A stretch of 33,035 bases of DNA from a virus. Under the pieces are notes generated by a model. The model was given only the letters and a program-made list of their open reading frames with translations. It did not search any database and was not told the DNA's origin. Positions 5,351 through 12,939 of this stretch are shown piece after piece (the stretch's first letter is position 1; every line of letters begins with the position of its first letter). The stretch is taken from IMG/VR virus record IMGVR_UViG_3300018083_000088, positions 1 to 33,035 of that record. The stretch is one strand, 5' to 3'. Made by a program: the position numbers and the translations under genes.

Positions 5351-5669
5351 CGTCTACTTCCTCACCCAACAGTGATGAAGACTGTGGGGCCGGAGCCGTT
5401 TTCCCAAAATTCTTTCTGATTTGTGCCCTCTTCCTTTCCTGCTCTTCCACACTCACCACTCTTTTCTTCCTTATTGTGATTTGGTTATCGGGGAGTGTAA
5501 AGAACTTCCCTCCCCCCTTCCCTTCATGATATGCCACCAATCCAATCCGCTCAAACTTCCTAATCATAATAGGATCATCTGTATATACATCCCATTCTCC
5601 TGGCTTATCGCGCGACATAGATATATGAGTCTCACGCTCTTCCAACGTTAAATCTGTAAGTTTAATCAT
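5340..5669 (-). CDS. Conserved-type hypothetical protein with YTDDP motif (109 aa)
   Basis: No function recognised. The ATG at 5669 is preferred to one at 5747: GGGGGTG lies just before it and the ATG overlaps the upstream stop as ATGA, the pattern of this operon. The core (LTLEERETHISMSRDKPGEWDVYTDDPIMIRKFERIG, about residues 6-40) resembles small uncharacterised phage and plasmid proteins with an E-R-E-T and W-x-VYT-x-D-P-x-M pattern, perhaps a small alpha/beta or winged-helix-like domain. The tail is basic (ITIRKKR) then acidic. It is the last gene of the leftward operon. Confidence 0.75.
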   Translation of the reverse strand: MIKLTDLTLEERETHISMSRDKPGEWDVYTDDPIMIRKFERIGLVAYHEGKGGGKFFTLPDNQITIRKKRVVSVEEQERKRAQIRKNFGKTAPAPQSSSLLGEEVDEES

Positions 5670-5848
5670 ATCACCCCCAAGATCATCATCAACATCCATA
5701 ACAATCCCAAAAACATAATCATCCACAATATCATCCTCACCCACCAATCCAAATACTGCATCTCATCCAAACATATACTTCCCCCCAAAGCAATCAAAAA
5801 CACAGAAACAATCAAAATGGATTCCTTCATGATGTGATCCCATCCCAT
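5666..5848 (-). CDS. Small two-helix membrane protein (60 aa)
   Basis: The start ATG at 5848 shares its A with the stop of the ParB-like gene (TGATG), and its own stop overlaps the next ATG, so it fits the coupled operon exactly. An internal ATG at 5830 is an alternative. It has two hydrophobic segments: about residues 10-28 (SILIVSVFLIALGGSICL) and 40-60 (ILWMIMFLGLLWMLMMILGV). Two membrane spans in a very small phage protein fit a holin or another lysis or membrane accessory protein; a lysin is encoded 1.5 kb upstream in the same operon. Function is inferred from size and topology only. Confidence 0.6.
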   Translation of the reverse strand: MGWDHIMKESILIVSVFLIALGGSICLDEMQYLDWWVRMILWMIMFLGLLWMLMMILGVI

Positions 5849-6495
5849 CACCGTTCCACATCCCACACCCTGTGGAGCTGACTTCCCCCTACAATGGCTT
5901 CCTCCAGTAGATCGCTGGGGATCTCTTCTGTGAGGGCAGCTCTTACAGAAAATGAATTTCCAACTAAGATCAACCATAGAAGAGTCTGACGAAGAAACTC
6001 CTCATCTCCCTTCCTATCACAATACTTCACCACTCGTTCCGCTGTGTCTAGGATGTTGGGGGATCTACCATTCTCAACAAGATCCCCAACTGCATCATCT
6101 CCTAGCAGCTCCACCAATCTTGTAATCCTCTTCCTCAAACTCTCTGGAAATCCAACTGTAGAAAGGGGAAGTCCATGACTTACGGCATCCAACCATTGTG
6201 CCGGAGTAAGACTCATAGATTCCGCGTTGAGGACAACCCAAAGAGCTGGGGCATCTAATACTAATTCTTTATGAATTGCTACGGGAATCTCCTTCAATCC
6301 CAATAACTTCGCACAGGCTAGTCTACGATGTCCATCCGCGAGAACGCGATTCCAAGTCAGAGCTAATGGTTCCAAGATGCCGTGTTGCTGGATAGATATC
6401 ATCAATCCTGATAATGAATTACGATTCACTCTTCGTGCCGGATTGAAGTTGGCTACTGTAATCTGCGTAGGATTCAGGGTAGTGAATTCTGGCAT
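5848..6495 (-). CDS. ParB-like nuclease-domain protein (215 aa)
   Basis: The N-terminal part (about 10-75) matches the ParB/sulfiredoxin fold: a first segment with L-x-x-S-I-x-x-x-G-I-L-x-P-L, then ADGHRRLACAKLLG (53-66), the signature GxRR loop that binds nucleotide (CTP in true ParB), and a strand IPVAI. The rest is helical and unassigned; I see no clear helix-turn-helix. In phages such proteins act in DNA partition, as transcription regulators or as DNA nickases. The repeat array at 4297-4782 would be a candidate binding site, by proximity only. The start is well placed, 9 nt after the preceding stop at 6505. Confidence 0.8.
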   Translation of the reverse strand: MPEFTTLNPTQITVANFNPARRVNRNSLSGLMISIQQHGILEPLALTWNRVLADGHRRLACAKLLGLKEIPVAIHKELVLDAPALWVVLNAESMSLTPAQWLDAVSHGLPLSTVGFPESLRKRITRLVELLGDDAVGDLVENGRSPNILDTAERVVKYCDRKGDEEFLRQTLLWLILVGNSFSVRAALTEEIPSDLLEEAIVGGSQLHRVWDVER

Positions 6496-6504
6496 GATGT
6501 TCCT

Positions 6505-6762
6505 TTACTTCCTTTCTTCTTCTACTACATCTACGTTTACATCTAAGATCTCATTTATCATCTTCAACATCTCATCCATCCCTTCCTCAATCATCTCCCT
6601 CACAATCCCTCTAAGATGATTCATCTTCGCATTTCCCACCTCAAATTCAGATCTATAGATAATATCATCTATGATCTCTTTCTTCTTACCCTTCCCAATC
6701 TCTATCTTCATAATCTTCCCTTCCTCATCTTTCTTCACAATAGATACAATCATAGCTCCCAT
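6505..6762 (-). CDS. Hypothetical charged helical protein (85 aa)
   Basis: Unrecognised. GAGGAAG lies at good distance from the ATG. The first 30 residues are Lys/Glu-rich strands (IVSIVKKDEEGKIMKIEIGKGKKKEI); residues 45-75 form a probable amphipathic helix rich in Met, Glu and Ile. It ends 9 nt before the ParB-like gene. Confidence 0.65.
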   Translation of the reverse strand: MGAMIVSIVKKDEEGKIMKIEIGKGKKKEIIDDIIYRSEFEVGNAKMNHLRGIVREMIEEGMDEMLKMINEILDVNVDVVEEERK

Positions 6763-6780
6763 GTCACATCTTCCTCTATC

Positions 6781-6873
6781 TTACGTGATTAAATCGTATA
6801 CAGATTTCTTCTTCTTGACTGGTGGGCCGTAGTCATCTTCGTCTTTATCTTCATAGTTCCTAGTTCCTGTCAT
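6781..6873 (-). CDS. Micro-protein with GPPxKKKKSVYDLI tail (30 aa)
   Basis: A short frame between two predicted genes, overlapping the end of the upstream one by 14 bp. Its product is acidic at first (YEDKDEDDYG) and ends GPPVKKKKSVYDLIT. The same tail, GPPLRRKKKKSVYDLIEES, ends the 75-aa membrane protein at 7173-7400. Repetition of a specific 14-residue motif in frame, directly before another operon gene, is the reason to believe this is translated. There is no strong ribosome site; translation may depend on coupling. Function unknown. Confidence 0.55.
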   Translation of the reverse strand: MTGTRNYEDKDEDDYGPPVKKKKSVYDLIT

Positions 6874-7186
6874 TACCCATCCGAAGTAATTTAACTTCCC
6901 GCTCCAGTTCCAATATTTCCTTCACGGATAACTGATCACGTATATTCTTCCCTGTTGCGAGCTCAATTCTCTTCACGAAATCAGCATTACCAAGTCCTTC
7001 TACAATAATCTCATGTGCATCTATCACTTCCCTATCACCTGGTGTTATATCTGGATCTTTCCTCATCCATGCCATCAACATCAACAAACTTCCCTCAAAG
7101 ATTAACATCATCTCAAACCAATCCCTCGCCATCCCACCAAATCTAAATTGTTGCATCATCTCCTCCATCATATTAGCTCTCCTCAA
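6860..7186 (-). CDS. Hypothetical helical protein (108 aa)
   Basis: Unrecognised. It overlaps the upstream gene by 14 bp. Residues 1-45 are Met-rich and moderately hydrophobic (WFEMMLIFEGSLLMLMAWM), possibly a membrane-associated helix. The second half is a charged helical region ending in a likely coiled coil (SVKEILELEREVKLLRM). Its place between a single-span membrane protein and the micro-protein suggests a membrane or lysis-related group, without proof. Confidence 0.65.
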   Translation of the reverse strand: MRRANMMEEMMQQFRFGGMARDWFEMMLIFEGSLLMLMAWMRKDPDITPGDREVIDAHEIIVEGLGNADFVKRIELATGKNIRDQLSVKEILELEREVKLLRMGNDRN

Positions 7187-7400
7187 TCAAATCATATACG
7201 CTCTTCTTCTTCTTCCTTCTCAATGGTGGGCCGGACTCTTCCCTCTCCACCATCTTGTCATCTCCTTCCACATCCCATAGAGTAGGATCATATCTTCCCC
7301 TATGTACTTCCCACCAAAACAATCCAGTCATCAGTATCAACACCATAATCGTAAAAAACAACCACATCTCAACGTACCACTGAAGATAAGTCACTCTCAT
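7173..7400 (-). CDS. Single-span membrane protein with basic tail (75 aa)
   Basis: Residues 12-31 (LFFTIMVLILMTGLFWWEV) form one membrane segment near the N-terminus, followed by a polar, charged C-terminal half ending GPPLRRKKKKSVYDLIEES. It lies 2 nt downstream of the lysin gene, so a holin or spanin-like lysis partner is plausible. One N-terminal span with a long cytoplasmic tail is unusual for classic holins. Its C-terminal motif is shared with the 30-aa product at 6781-6873. Confidence 0.65.
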   Translation of the reverse strand: MRVTYLQWYVEMWLFFTIMVLILMTGLFWWEVHRGRYDPTLWDVEGDDKMVEREESGPPLRRKKKKSVYDLIEES

Positions 7401-7402
7401 GA

Positions 7403-9328
7403 TTATAACCTCAATCCTCGCTCGAAGAGGAAGGTTTGAGGATCTACTCTTCCCTTGCTCATAGGTGCTCCTTCCTTGTATGTTCCATCTCTTTCCATCA
7501 ATCTAATTTCTATATGTAGATGGACTCCTGTAGAATTACCTGTAGATCCTACCTTCCCGATTTGCTGACCAGCTTTCACTGAAACGCCTTCTAGCGCACC
7601 AGGCTCAGATAAGTGTGCATATAGAACATAACACATCATATCTGGAGCTCTATGTTCTACTCTCACGTAATTTCCATATCCCTCGTCGTAGTCGGAGAAA
7701 GCTACAATTCCGTCTGAGATTGAGAGTATGGAAGTTCCTTCCGCTTTTCCACCAAGATCAGTGCCGTCGTGACCTGGAAGTGAGAATCTTGCGTAGTCTT
7801 CAGGATTTTGATAGAAGTGTTGCGTGATGATGCTACCTTGTAGGGGATGAACCAACTTGGTACGAGATCCAGGATCAGGAGGGATAACGGGAGGCTGGAC
7901 AGGCGGTACTGGAAGATCGATTCCTTCAGAGATAGTCCATTCCCAATCAATCCATGTTGATGTATGGATTTTAGGGTTTCCGTGCTCACCCATTCCGATT
8001 CCCATTGCTTTGTCTGTAGGGTTGCCGTCATCCACCCATATATTGAATTCATTGAGCGAGGCCGACATCGGATAATCATAGTTGTAGTTCGTATTGATCT
8101 CATCGCGTTTTGAAAACACTGTAGTATGATCTGAGGGCCATGTAACAAGAAGTGGGATCTCGGCTACTTCACGCTTGTCGCGCGTGATTGTGCCTAAGAT
8201 GTGGTGATCTGGGCCAGCTAAGTCAGCCTCTTGCTCATTGAGATGGATTGCGTTGATGATCTTCCAATATCCCACTCCTTTCTTAGGTTTTACGAAATCG
8301 AAGCTACAACCACGAGCTATGAGGGTAGGATCTATTCTTCTATCCATAGGATCTTCCATTTCTATGAAGGGTGGATCGGTGGGGCGATCTGGGTCAGGAG
8401 GGGGCGTTGTGGGTGGGAGCTGAATATTTGTGGGAGCTTTATATCCTCGCTCTACTGCTTGCCGGAAGTCAGCCTTGATTTGATCTTTATCTGCAAAAGA
8501 CCACTGATCATCTCTATTACTTCTGTATAGACATAGACAATAGATTTTCTGATCTTCTACTGTGTGATTCCAGAAATCTATTTCCTCATATGCTTCTTGT
8601 ACCCATCCAGAGTTCCTATTCACCCAGGGTACGACTTGGTCAGTTTCTGTGATGTAGACTGGTAGATGGCGGAACTCGGAAGGGGTATTGACGAGGAAGT
8701 CAACGTAAGCTCTGAAGTTGTAATGTCTATTTTGGAAGGGAGGATCCATCATAGAGCCATCTGTGATGAGGATAGGTTCACTTCCGTGCGTGTAAGTGTG
8801 AAGGCAGATTGCATCACATCTTTTAATAGAGCGCAAGATGTCTATGTAGTAGACTACCCAATCACCAATTTGATTACCCTCGTAGATTGTGGTGGCATCC
8901 CATGGAGCTACGGGTGCGATGCAGATTTGCACATTGGGTGATTTGTTTTTAATCTGCGTGTAGCACAGATCAAAGCACTTCGCGTATTGTGTTGGATGTA
9001 TATCTTCCCCCTGTGGTCTTTCATTGCGGTGATTTGGCTCGTTGCCTACAATCGCAACTGTGATGCCAGGTGTTGCCGCTACGAAGTTCCCGCATCTACG
9101 GGCAAAGTCTTCGTAGTGCTGTGCTTGCGGGATTGTGCCGCCAGGATGATAGCCATTGTTCAGGCGGCACAGGATAGAGAAGCCCTTGCTCGTCCACTGA
9201 CTGTAGTCCCTGCCGGAATGATCATGGGGATCAGAACCTATAGCTTCGGTGATTAGGATCCATCCAGGCTTCCCTGCCATGAGTTCCGCACCATCTGCAT
9301 CGTGGATACCGTGTAGCCACTTGCTCAT
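7403..9328 (-). CDS. Two-domain cell-wall lysin: glycoside hydrolase plus M23 peptidase (641 aa)
   Basis: Residues 1-300 resemble a TIM-barrel glycoside hydrolase of clan A: NEP at 96-98 offers the acid/base Glu97, and ITETD (226-230) the nucleophile Glu228. A Pro-rich linker follows (about 303-325), then a middle domain (325-470, perhaps carbohydrate-binding), and a second Pro linker (472-487). Residues 495-630 are an M23 (LytM-type) zinc peptidase with all metal and catalytic residues visible: HxxxD at 520-524, His572 in YAHL, and HLH at 603-605. It would cut both glycan and peptide of the wall, as a virion-attached or free endolysin. No signal peptide. Its location in the leftward operon, with small membrane proteins just downstream, suggests a lysis cassette. 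Confidence 0.88.
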   Translation of the reverse strand: MSKWLHGIHDADGAELMAGKPGWILITEAIGSDPHDHSGRDYSQWTSKGFSILCRLNNGYHPGGTIPQAQHYEDFARRCGNFVAATPGITVAIVGNEPNHRNERPQGEDIHPTQYAKCFDLCYTQIKNKSPNVQICIAPVAPWDATTIYEGNQIGDWVVYYIDILRSIKRCDAICLHTYTHGSEPILITDGSMMDPPFQNRHYNFRAYVDFLVNTPSEFRHLPVYITETDQVVPWVNRNSGWVQEAYEEIDFWNHTVEDQKIYCLCLYRSNRDDQWSFADKDQIKADFRQAVERGYKAPTNIQLPPTTPPPDPDRPTDPPFIEMEDPMDRRIDPTLIARGCSFDFVKPKKGVGYWKIINAIHLNEQEADLAGPDHHILGTITRDKREVAEIPLLVTWPSDHTTVFSKRDEINTNYNYDYPMSASLNEFNIWVDDGNPTDKAMGIGMGEHGNPKIHTSTWIDWEWTISEGIDLPVPPVQPPVIPPDPGSRTKLVHPLQGSIITQHFYQNPEDYARFSLPGHDGTDLGGKAEGTSILSISDGIVAFSDYDEGYGNYVRVEHRAPDMMCYVLYAHLSEPGALEGVSVKAGQQIGKVGSTGNSTGVHLHIEIRLMERDGTYKEGAPMSKGRVDPQTFLFERGLRL

Positions 9329-9540
9329 ACTTTTACTTCCTTTCCCATCTTAGTCAGAACCTTGAGATAAATGCTCTCATCGGCTAGTAAGATCATCATA
9401 GTTTGTAATTCGCAACTTGCATGTCTACTGACGCCTAGATCTTCTAGGAGATAGCGGTAGAACTTCTTAAATTCTACGTCATCCATCTTGGATAGGATGT
9501 TCTTAATTTCTTGCGTTACCATATCTCCGTAGCTCCCCAT
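9325..9540 (-). CDS. Hypothetical helical protein (71 aa)
   Basis: Unrecognised. It overlaps the methyltransferase-like gene by 25 bp and the lysin start by 4 bp (ATGA). An internal ATG at 9522 would shorten the first overlap. It is all-helical in appearance (VTQEIKNILSKMDDVEFKKFYRYLLEDLG), without membrane segments. Confidence 0.65.
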   Translation of the reverse strand: MGSYGDMVTQEIKNILSKMDDVEFKKFYRYLLEDLGVSRHASCELQTMMILLADESIYLKVLTKMGKEVKV

Positions 9541-10373
9541 AGCATAAAGTAGATTGTTTTGGCAGACGGTGGATGCCCATGCTCATCTGGTACTATATTA
9601 GGTGATTTTAGGATATCTACCTCTTTCCAGCGATTTCCCGCCAGCCCATATCCCATACGATTCATTTTCCAGATAAGATTGGGGGCTTCATCTTCCTCGC
9701 TGTTGTCATCTATGTGGAAGGCTTCTAGATAATGATGGATAACGGCATCACTATCTCCAGGTTGGGAAAGATCCGGAAAACTGTATTCCCAGGGAAGAGA
9801 TAGGAGAAGAACACCTCTGGGGGAGAGGGCTCTTCGTAACTTAGTAACAGTAAGGAGCATTCTATCAAGTCTAGCAGAAGGGATTATTTTGGAAGGCTCG
9901 TCTCGTAAGCAAAGAGCTAGAGTAGAGATAGACAAGATAAGATCAAATTTACCCGCCTCTAAATTTGCTTCAGTAAGTCCCTTATGGATAATCCCCTCAT
10001 TGGCATTTCCCTTTTCTGGCGTTAGGCAGATATGGGGGAAGACGTAGCTTTTAGTTCTTCCTCTTTGTACATCTTCTAACTTGTTTTGCCAAGATGGGAT
10101 GTATTTCGGTAAGACATTACCTATTTCTAAGATTCTCCCTTCTGAGGGAGAGGATTCACTTCGTTGGCGATTGTATAGATGTAAAGCGACCGGGATTTCC
10201 ACAGCTCTAGCTCCGTAGCTGATATCTTCATGTGTAGGTTTGAAGTAGGGGAATATCCTATTCCCCACCTCAAACAATCCAAGAGTTTGTTTATTCTTCA
10301 CTGGCTCGTAGAAGATCGATGGTAATTCCTCGTCCGGCGTTTCTTTCAGTTCCTGATACAGACTCATCTTCAT
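9516..10373 (-). CDS. Class I SAM methyltransferase-like protein (285 aa)
   Basis: Rossmann-type methyltransferase features: GRILEIGNV (79-87) as the SAM-binding first strand and turn, KFDLILSISTL as the fourth-strand motif, and LRRALSPRGVLLLSLPW as the fifth. There is no NPPY/DPPY motif, so a base-N methyltransferase is unlikely; small-molecule or glycan methylation is more in keeping. The motif I loop, EIGNVLP, lacks the usual second Gly, so activity is not certain. It overlaps the primase gene by 83 bp. AGGGAG fits the second ATG (10367) better than the first (10373). The glycosyltransferases in the virion operon could supply a glycan substrate; that is speculation. Confidence 0.65.
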   Translation of the reverse strand: MKMSLYQELKETPDEELPSIFYEPVKNKQTLGLFEVGNRIFPYFKPTHEDISYGARAVEIPVALHLYNRQRSESSPSEGRILEIGNVLPKYIPSWQNKLEDVQRGRTKSYVFPHICLTPEKGNANEGIIHKGLTEANLEAGKFDLILSISTLALCLRDEPSKIIPSARLDRMLLTVTKLRRALSPRGVLLLSLPWEYSFPDLSQPGDSDAVIHHYLEAFHIDDNSEEDEAPNLIWKMNRMGYGLAGNRWKEVDILKSPNIVPDEHGHPPSAKTIYFMLWGATEIW

Positions 10374-12939
10374 TATCTCCCTCTGAAATGATCATGTCTT
10401 GGGCGAATCTAAACTTCTTGGGTGAATTGTTTGTGGCTGGGATTACTTCCATCCCGTAGTTGCGGATGAGATTGGGTTCCAATGCTTGAATGTGTTTTCC
10501 CAGAGATTGACCGCTTTCCCACATCCACTGATAATGTAATTTCATGGCTATTTGCTGAAAGATGCCATTAAGTTCTCCGGCTGTATGCCATTTCGTAGCT
10601 TCCATTCCAGATGTACCTCTTCCCTGCCGTTCCCCCATTGCTCTATCTTCGCGTAGCCATATATCTAAGACAGCGATCATGGGGCTAGATTCATGTAGCA
10701 AGACCTTTTGTCTATTGGTCATCATCTCTAAGCCTTTTATCAACTGCTCGCCATCTATGACCCCTTCTTCCCCATTTGTCATCCCCCGTATTCGATTGCA
10801 GAATACGGTAAAATCTGCAAGTCTACTCTCTGTGGGGGCCGGAGCCGTTTTTACCTTGCGGAGCTCCTCTACAGTTTTGTTGAGCATCCCCATGATCCCC
10901 ATCCATATACCATCTATGTTATGTAGGATCTTATTTTGCATTGAGTATTCCGGAGTTGGCTTCTTGATGGCAGATAGCTCAATTGGTAAGAGCCGTGTGA
11001 AAAGGCTTTCCTCGGAGAAAGGTAAGGAAGTGGCGGTAAGAATGATGAAGCAATCTGGTAAGATACGTTGGATCTCGTTGGTTGTGTGCAATTTACGGAG
11101 TTCAATGTGGGTTCCTGTAGATATGCGATTGAGAAGGTCTACGAGCCAATAGCTCTTATTCTTTTCTAGGTTATCTAACACTATGAACTTATGCGCTCCC
11201 ATAGAAGCGCGAAGACTATCGGGCTTATCGGCAACCACACCGTTCACATTGGAGTGCGGGCCTTCAAGGATGTATAGGAATCTACGTGCTGCCGTTGTCT
11301 TGCCAGCCCCAGGATCAGCAATGATAGTAAGAAGAGGGCGGGTAGGCATGATATCTGGAAAGAAGGTAGCTAGGAACCAGGCTTTTATGAGTTCTCGCTG
11401 TTGTGATGGTGATACACCTGTAGACCCGATACCAAAACTTAAATCGTTTACTAAAAAACTCCAGGGGTTTAATCCCTTAATCCCTTTATCCCTTGCTTGA
11501 TCTAGATCTATATGCAAGCTACTATCTCTATTGCGGAAGATTATATCCTCTTCCCCGTTAAGATGTTTGTTGCCCCATACATCTCTGTGATTATCTTCCC
11601 CGCTAAGTACGTAATTATAAGATGTACCTAAATTGATGTAGAGCTTCTCCCCATTCCAATAGCTGCGATTGTACGCTCGTATCTTGTGGGCATTCTCCCT
11701 TGAGCTATGATAGATACCTCTGGCAGTAGATGTGCCAAAGCTATCAGCAGTATTGAGACCGAAGGTATTGTAGAGGATGGTATCCCAATAGCTATCTTCC
11801 ATACTGTGCAAATGGTGACTGGTCTTGTCTAACCAGAAGAGCTTTTCTGTGGCTGTATCTACGACAATCCTACCCTTTTCTCGCAAGTAGGATACGACGG
11901 CACTCGCAGCACTCCTGCTCTTGAGATAAGTAACGCCTTTTCCTAAGCGTATCCTATCTAGCAATACCATGATGGGAGTTATATTTTGCTTCGCTATTGC
12001 TTCAGCTAACCTACGGATAATAGTACCAGGAAGTCTATCGGTAAGAGCTTGCAAGCCTAGTATCTGACCACCGTCACGGTGCTTTTCATAGGTATCTCTT
12101 ACACATTGGAGCTGATTGGTAAGATCACCCCCTGCTGCCGTGTTCAGCCTTTCTATGACGCCCATAGCGTCTTCCTCATCCCATCCGGCTGTAGCCAGCC
12201 AGCCGGATAGAAAAAGAGCTAAATCGTGACGTTGGCCTTCAATCCAGAATCCAGCTAGGGTCTGGATTATGATTTCAGTGGGATCTTCATAGCCAGATAA
12301 ACAGGACGCGAATTCCTCTAGCGTGCAGAGCTTGTCTAATACTTCCGTAGGCTCTAAACTTGTACCTTCTTCCCACTTGGTATACGGCAGAACAAACATA
12401 CTGCGATTCTTGGTAACTGGATGCAGACCTAGCGGAACTTTGACTAGATTGCCAAGTGGATTACTATCTGTGAGCTTGTCTTGTTTGGGGAAGATTTCTA
12501 TGTGTGGGTCACCGCTGATTCCAGCTCCTACAGCCTCTCTCATTTCGCTGGCTAACGCTCTTACGTTTTCTGCAGGAGCTGGTTTATTGAAAAATACCCA
12601 TAGATGATAGCCCTTGTTGCCGGAGAATTCTATAGCATGTGGGATACTTTGTAGGAGATTAGATAGCTTTAGGGTTAGATCTCTGGCTTTCCCCAGATCA
12701 CTACTATCTACATCAAAGCACATCCAGAATACTGTGTTGTCTGGCCGTAGCGTGTATGCACCTATGACTACTTCTCCCAGAAGATGTTGCTCTACTACTC
12801 TCTCTTTGGGAATCTCCATCATGGGGGAGTAGACCGTCTCCTCTTTGCCGTTGCTGTTTGTACGTTTTCCCCCTATTGCATAGTAATTATTCCCAGTGAA
12901 AAATCGCTTGAGAATTGTACTGGAAAGACCTGCCATCAC
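10291..12939 (-). CDS. PrimPol-helicase, AEP primase fused to AAA+ ATPase (882 aa)
   Basis: N-terminal archaeo-eukaryotic primase domain of the TOTE/PrimPol type (about 10-240): HLLGEVVIGAYTL, the metal-binding FDVDS, SGNKGYHLWVFF, and IEIFPKQ followed by GNLVKVPLG. A middle region (240-520) is partly helical. The C-terminal superfamily 3/AAA-type ATPase has Walker A DPGAGKT near 545, FIVLDNLEKN as Walker B, and an ATSLPF sensor followed by an arginine-rich FTRLLP. The protein would prime and unwind at the phage fork. It overlaps the polymerase stop by 4 bp, a tight replication pair. Its 3' end is overlapped by the methyltransferase gene. Confidence 0.85.
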   Translation of the reverse strand: MMAGLSSTILKRFFTGNNYYAIGGKRTNSNGKEETVYSPMMEIPKERVVEQHLLGEVVIGAYTLRPDNTVFWMCFDVDSSDLGKARDLTLKLSNLLQSIPHAIEFSGNKGYHLWVFFNKPAPAENVRALASEMREAVGAGISGDPHIEIFPKQDKLTDSNPLGNLVKVPLGLHPVTKNRSMFVLPYTKWEEGTSLEPTEVLDKLCTLEEFASCLSGYEDPTEIIIQTLAGFWIEGQRHDLALFLSGWLATAGWDEEDAMGVIERLNTAAGGDLTNQLQCVRDTYEKHRDGGQILGLQALTDRLPGTIIRRLAEAIAKQNITPIMVLLDRIRLGKGVTYLKSRSAASAVVSYLREKGRIVVDTATEKLFWLDKTSHHLHSMEDSYWDTILYNTFGLNTADSFGTSTARGIYHSSRENAHKIRAYNRSYWNGEKLYINLGTSYNYVLSGEDNHRDVWGNKHLNGEEDIIFRNRDSSLHIDLDQARDKGIKGLNPWSFLVNDLSFGIGSTGVSPSQQRELIKAWFLATFFPDIMPTRPLLTIIADPGAGKTTAARRFLYILEGPHSNVNGVVADKPDSLRASMGAHKFIVLDNLEKNKSYWLVDLLNRISTGTHIELRKLHTTNEIQRILPDCFIILTATSLPFSEESLFTRLLPIELSAIKKPTPEYSMQNKILHNIDGIWMGIMGMLNKTVEELRKVKTAPAPTESRLADFTVFCNRIRGMTNGEEGVIDGEQLIKGLEMMTNRQKVLLHESSPMIAVLDIWLREDRAMGERQGRGTSGMEATKWHTAGELNGIFQQIAMKLHYQWMWESGQSLGKHIQALEPNLIRNYGMEVIPATNNSPKKFRFAQDMIISEGDNEDESVSGTERNAGRGITIDLLRASEE

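Noticed and set aside
10562-11152. A 196-aa + strand frame inside the PrimPol-helicase gene
   Set aside because: It is a shadow of the helicase frame, which has intact motifs on the other strand.
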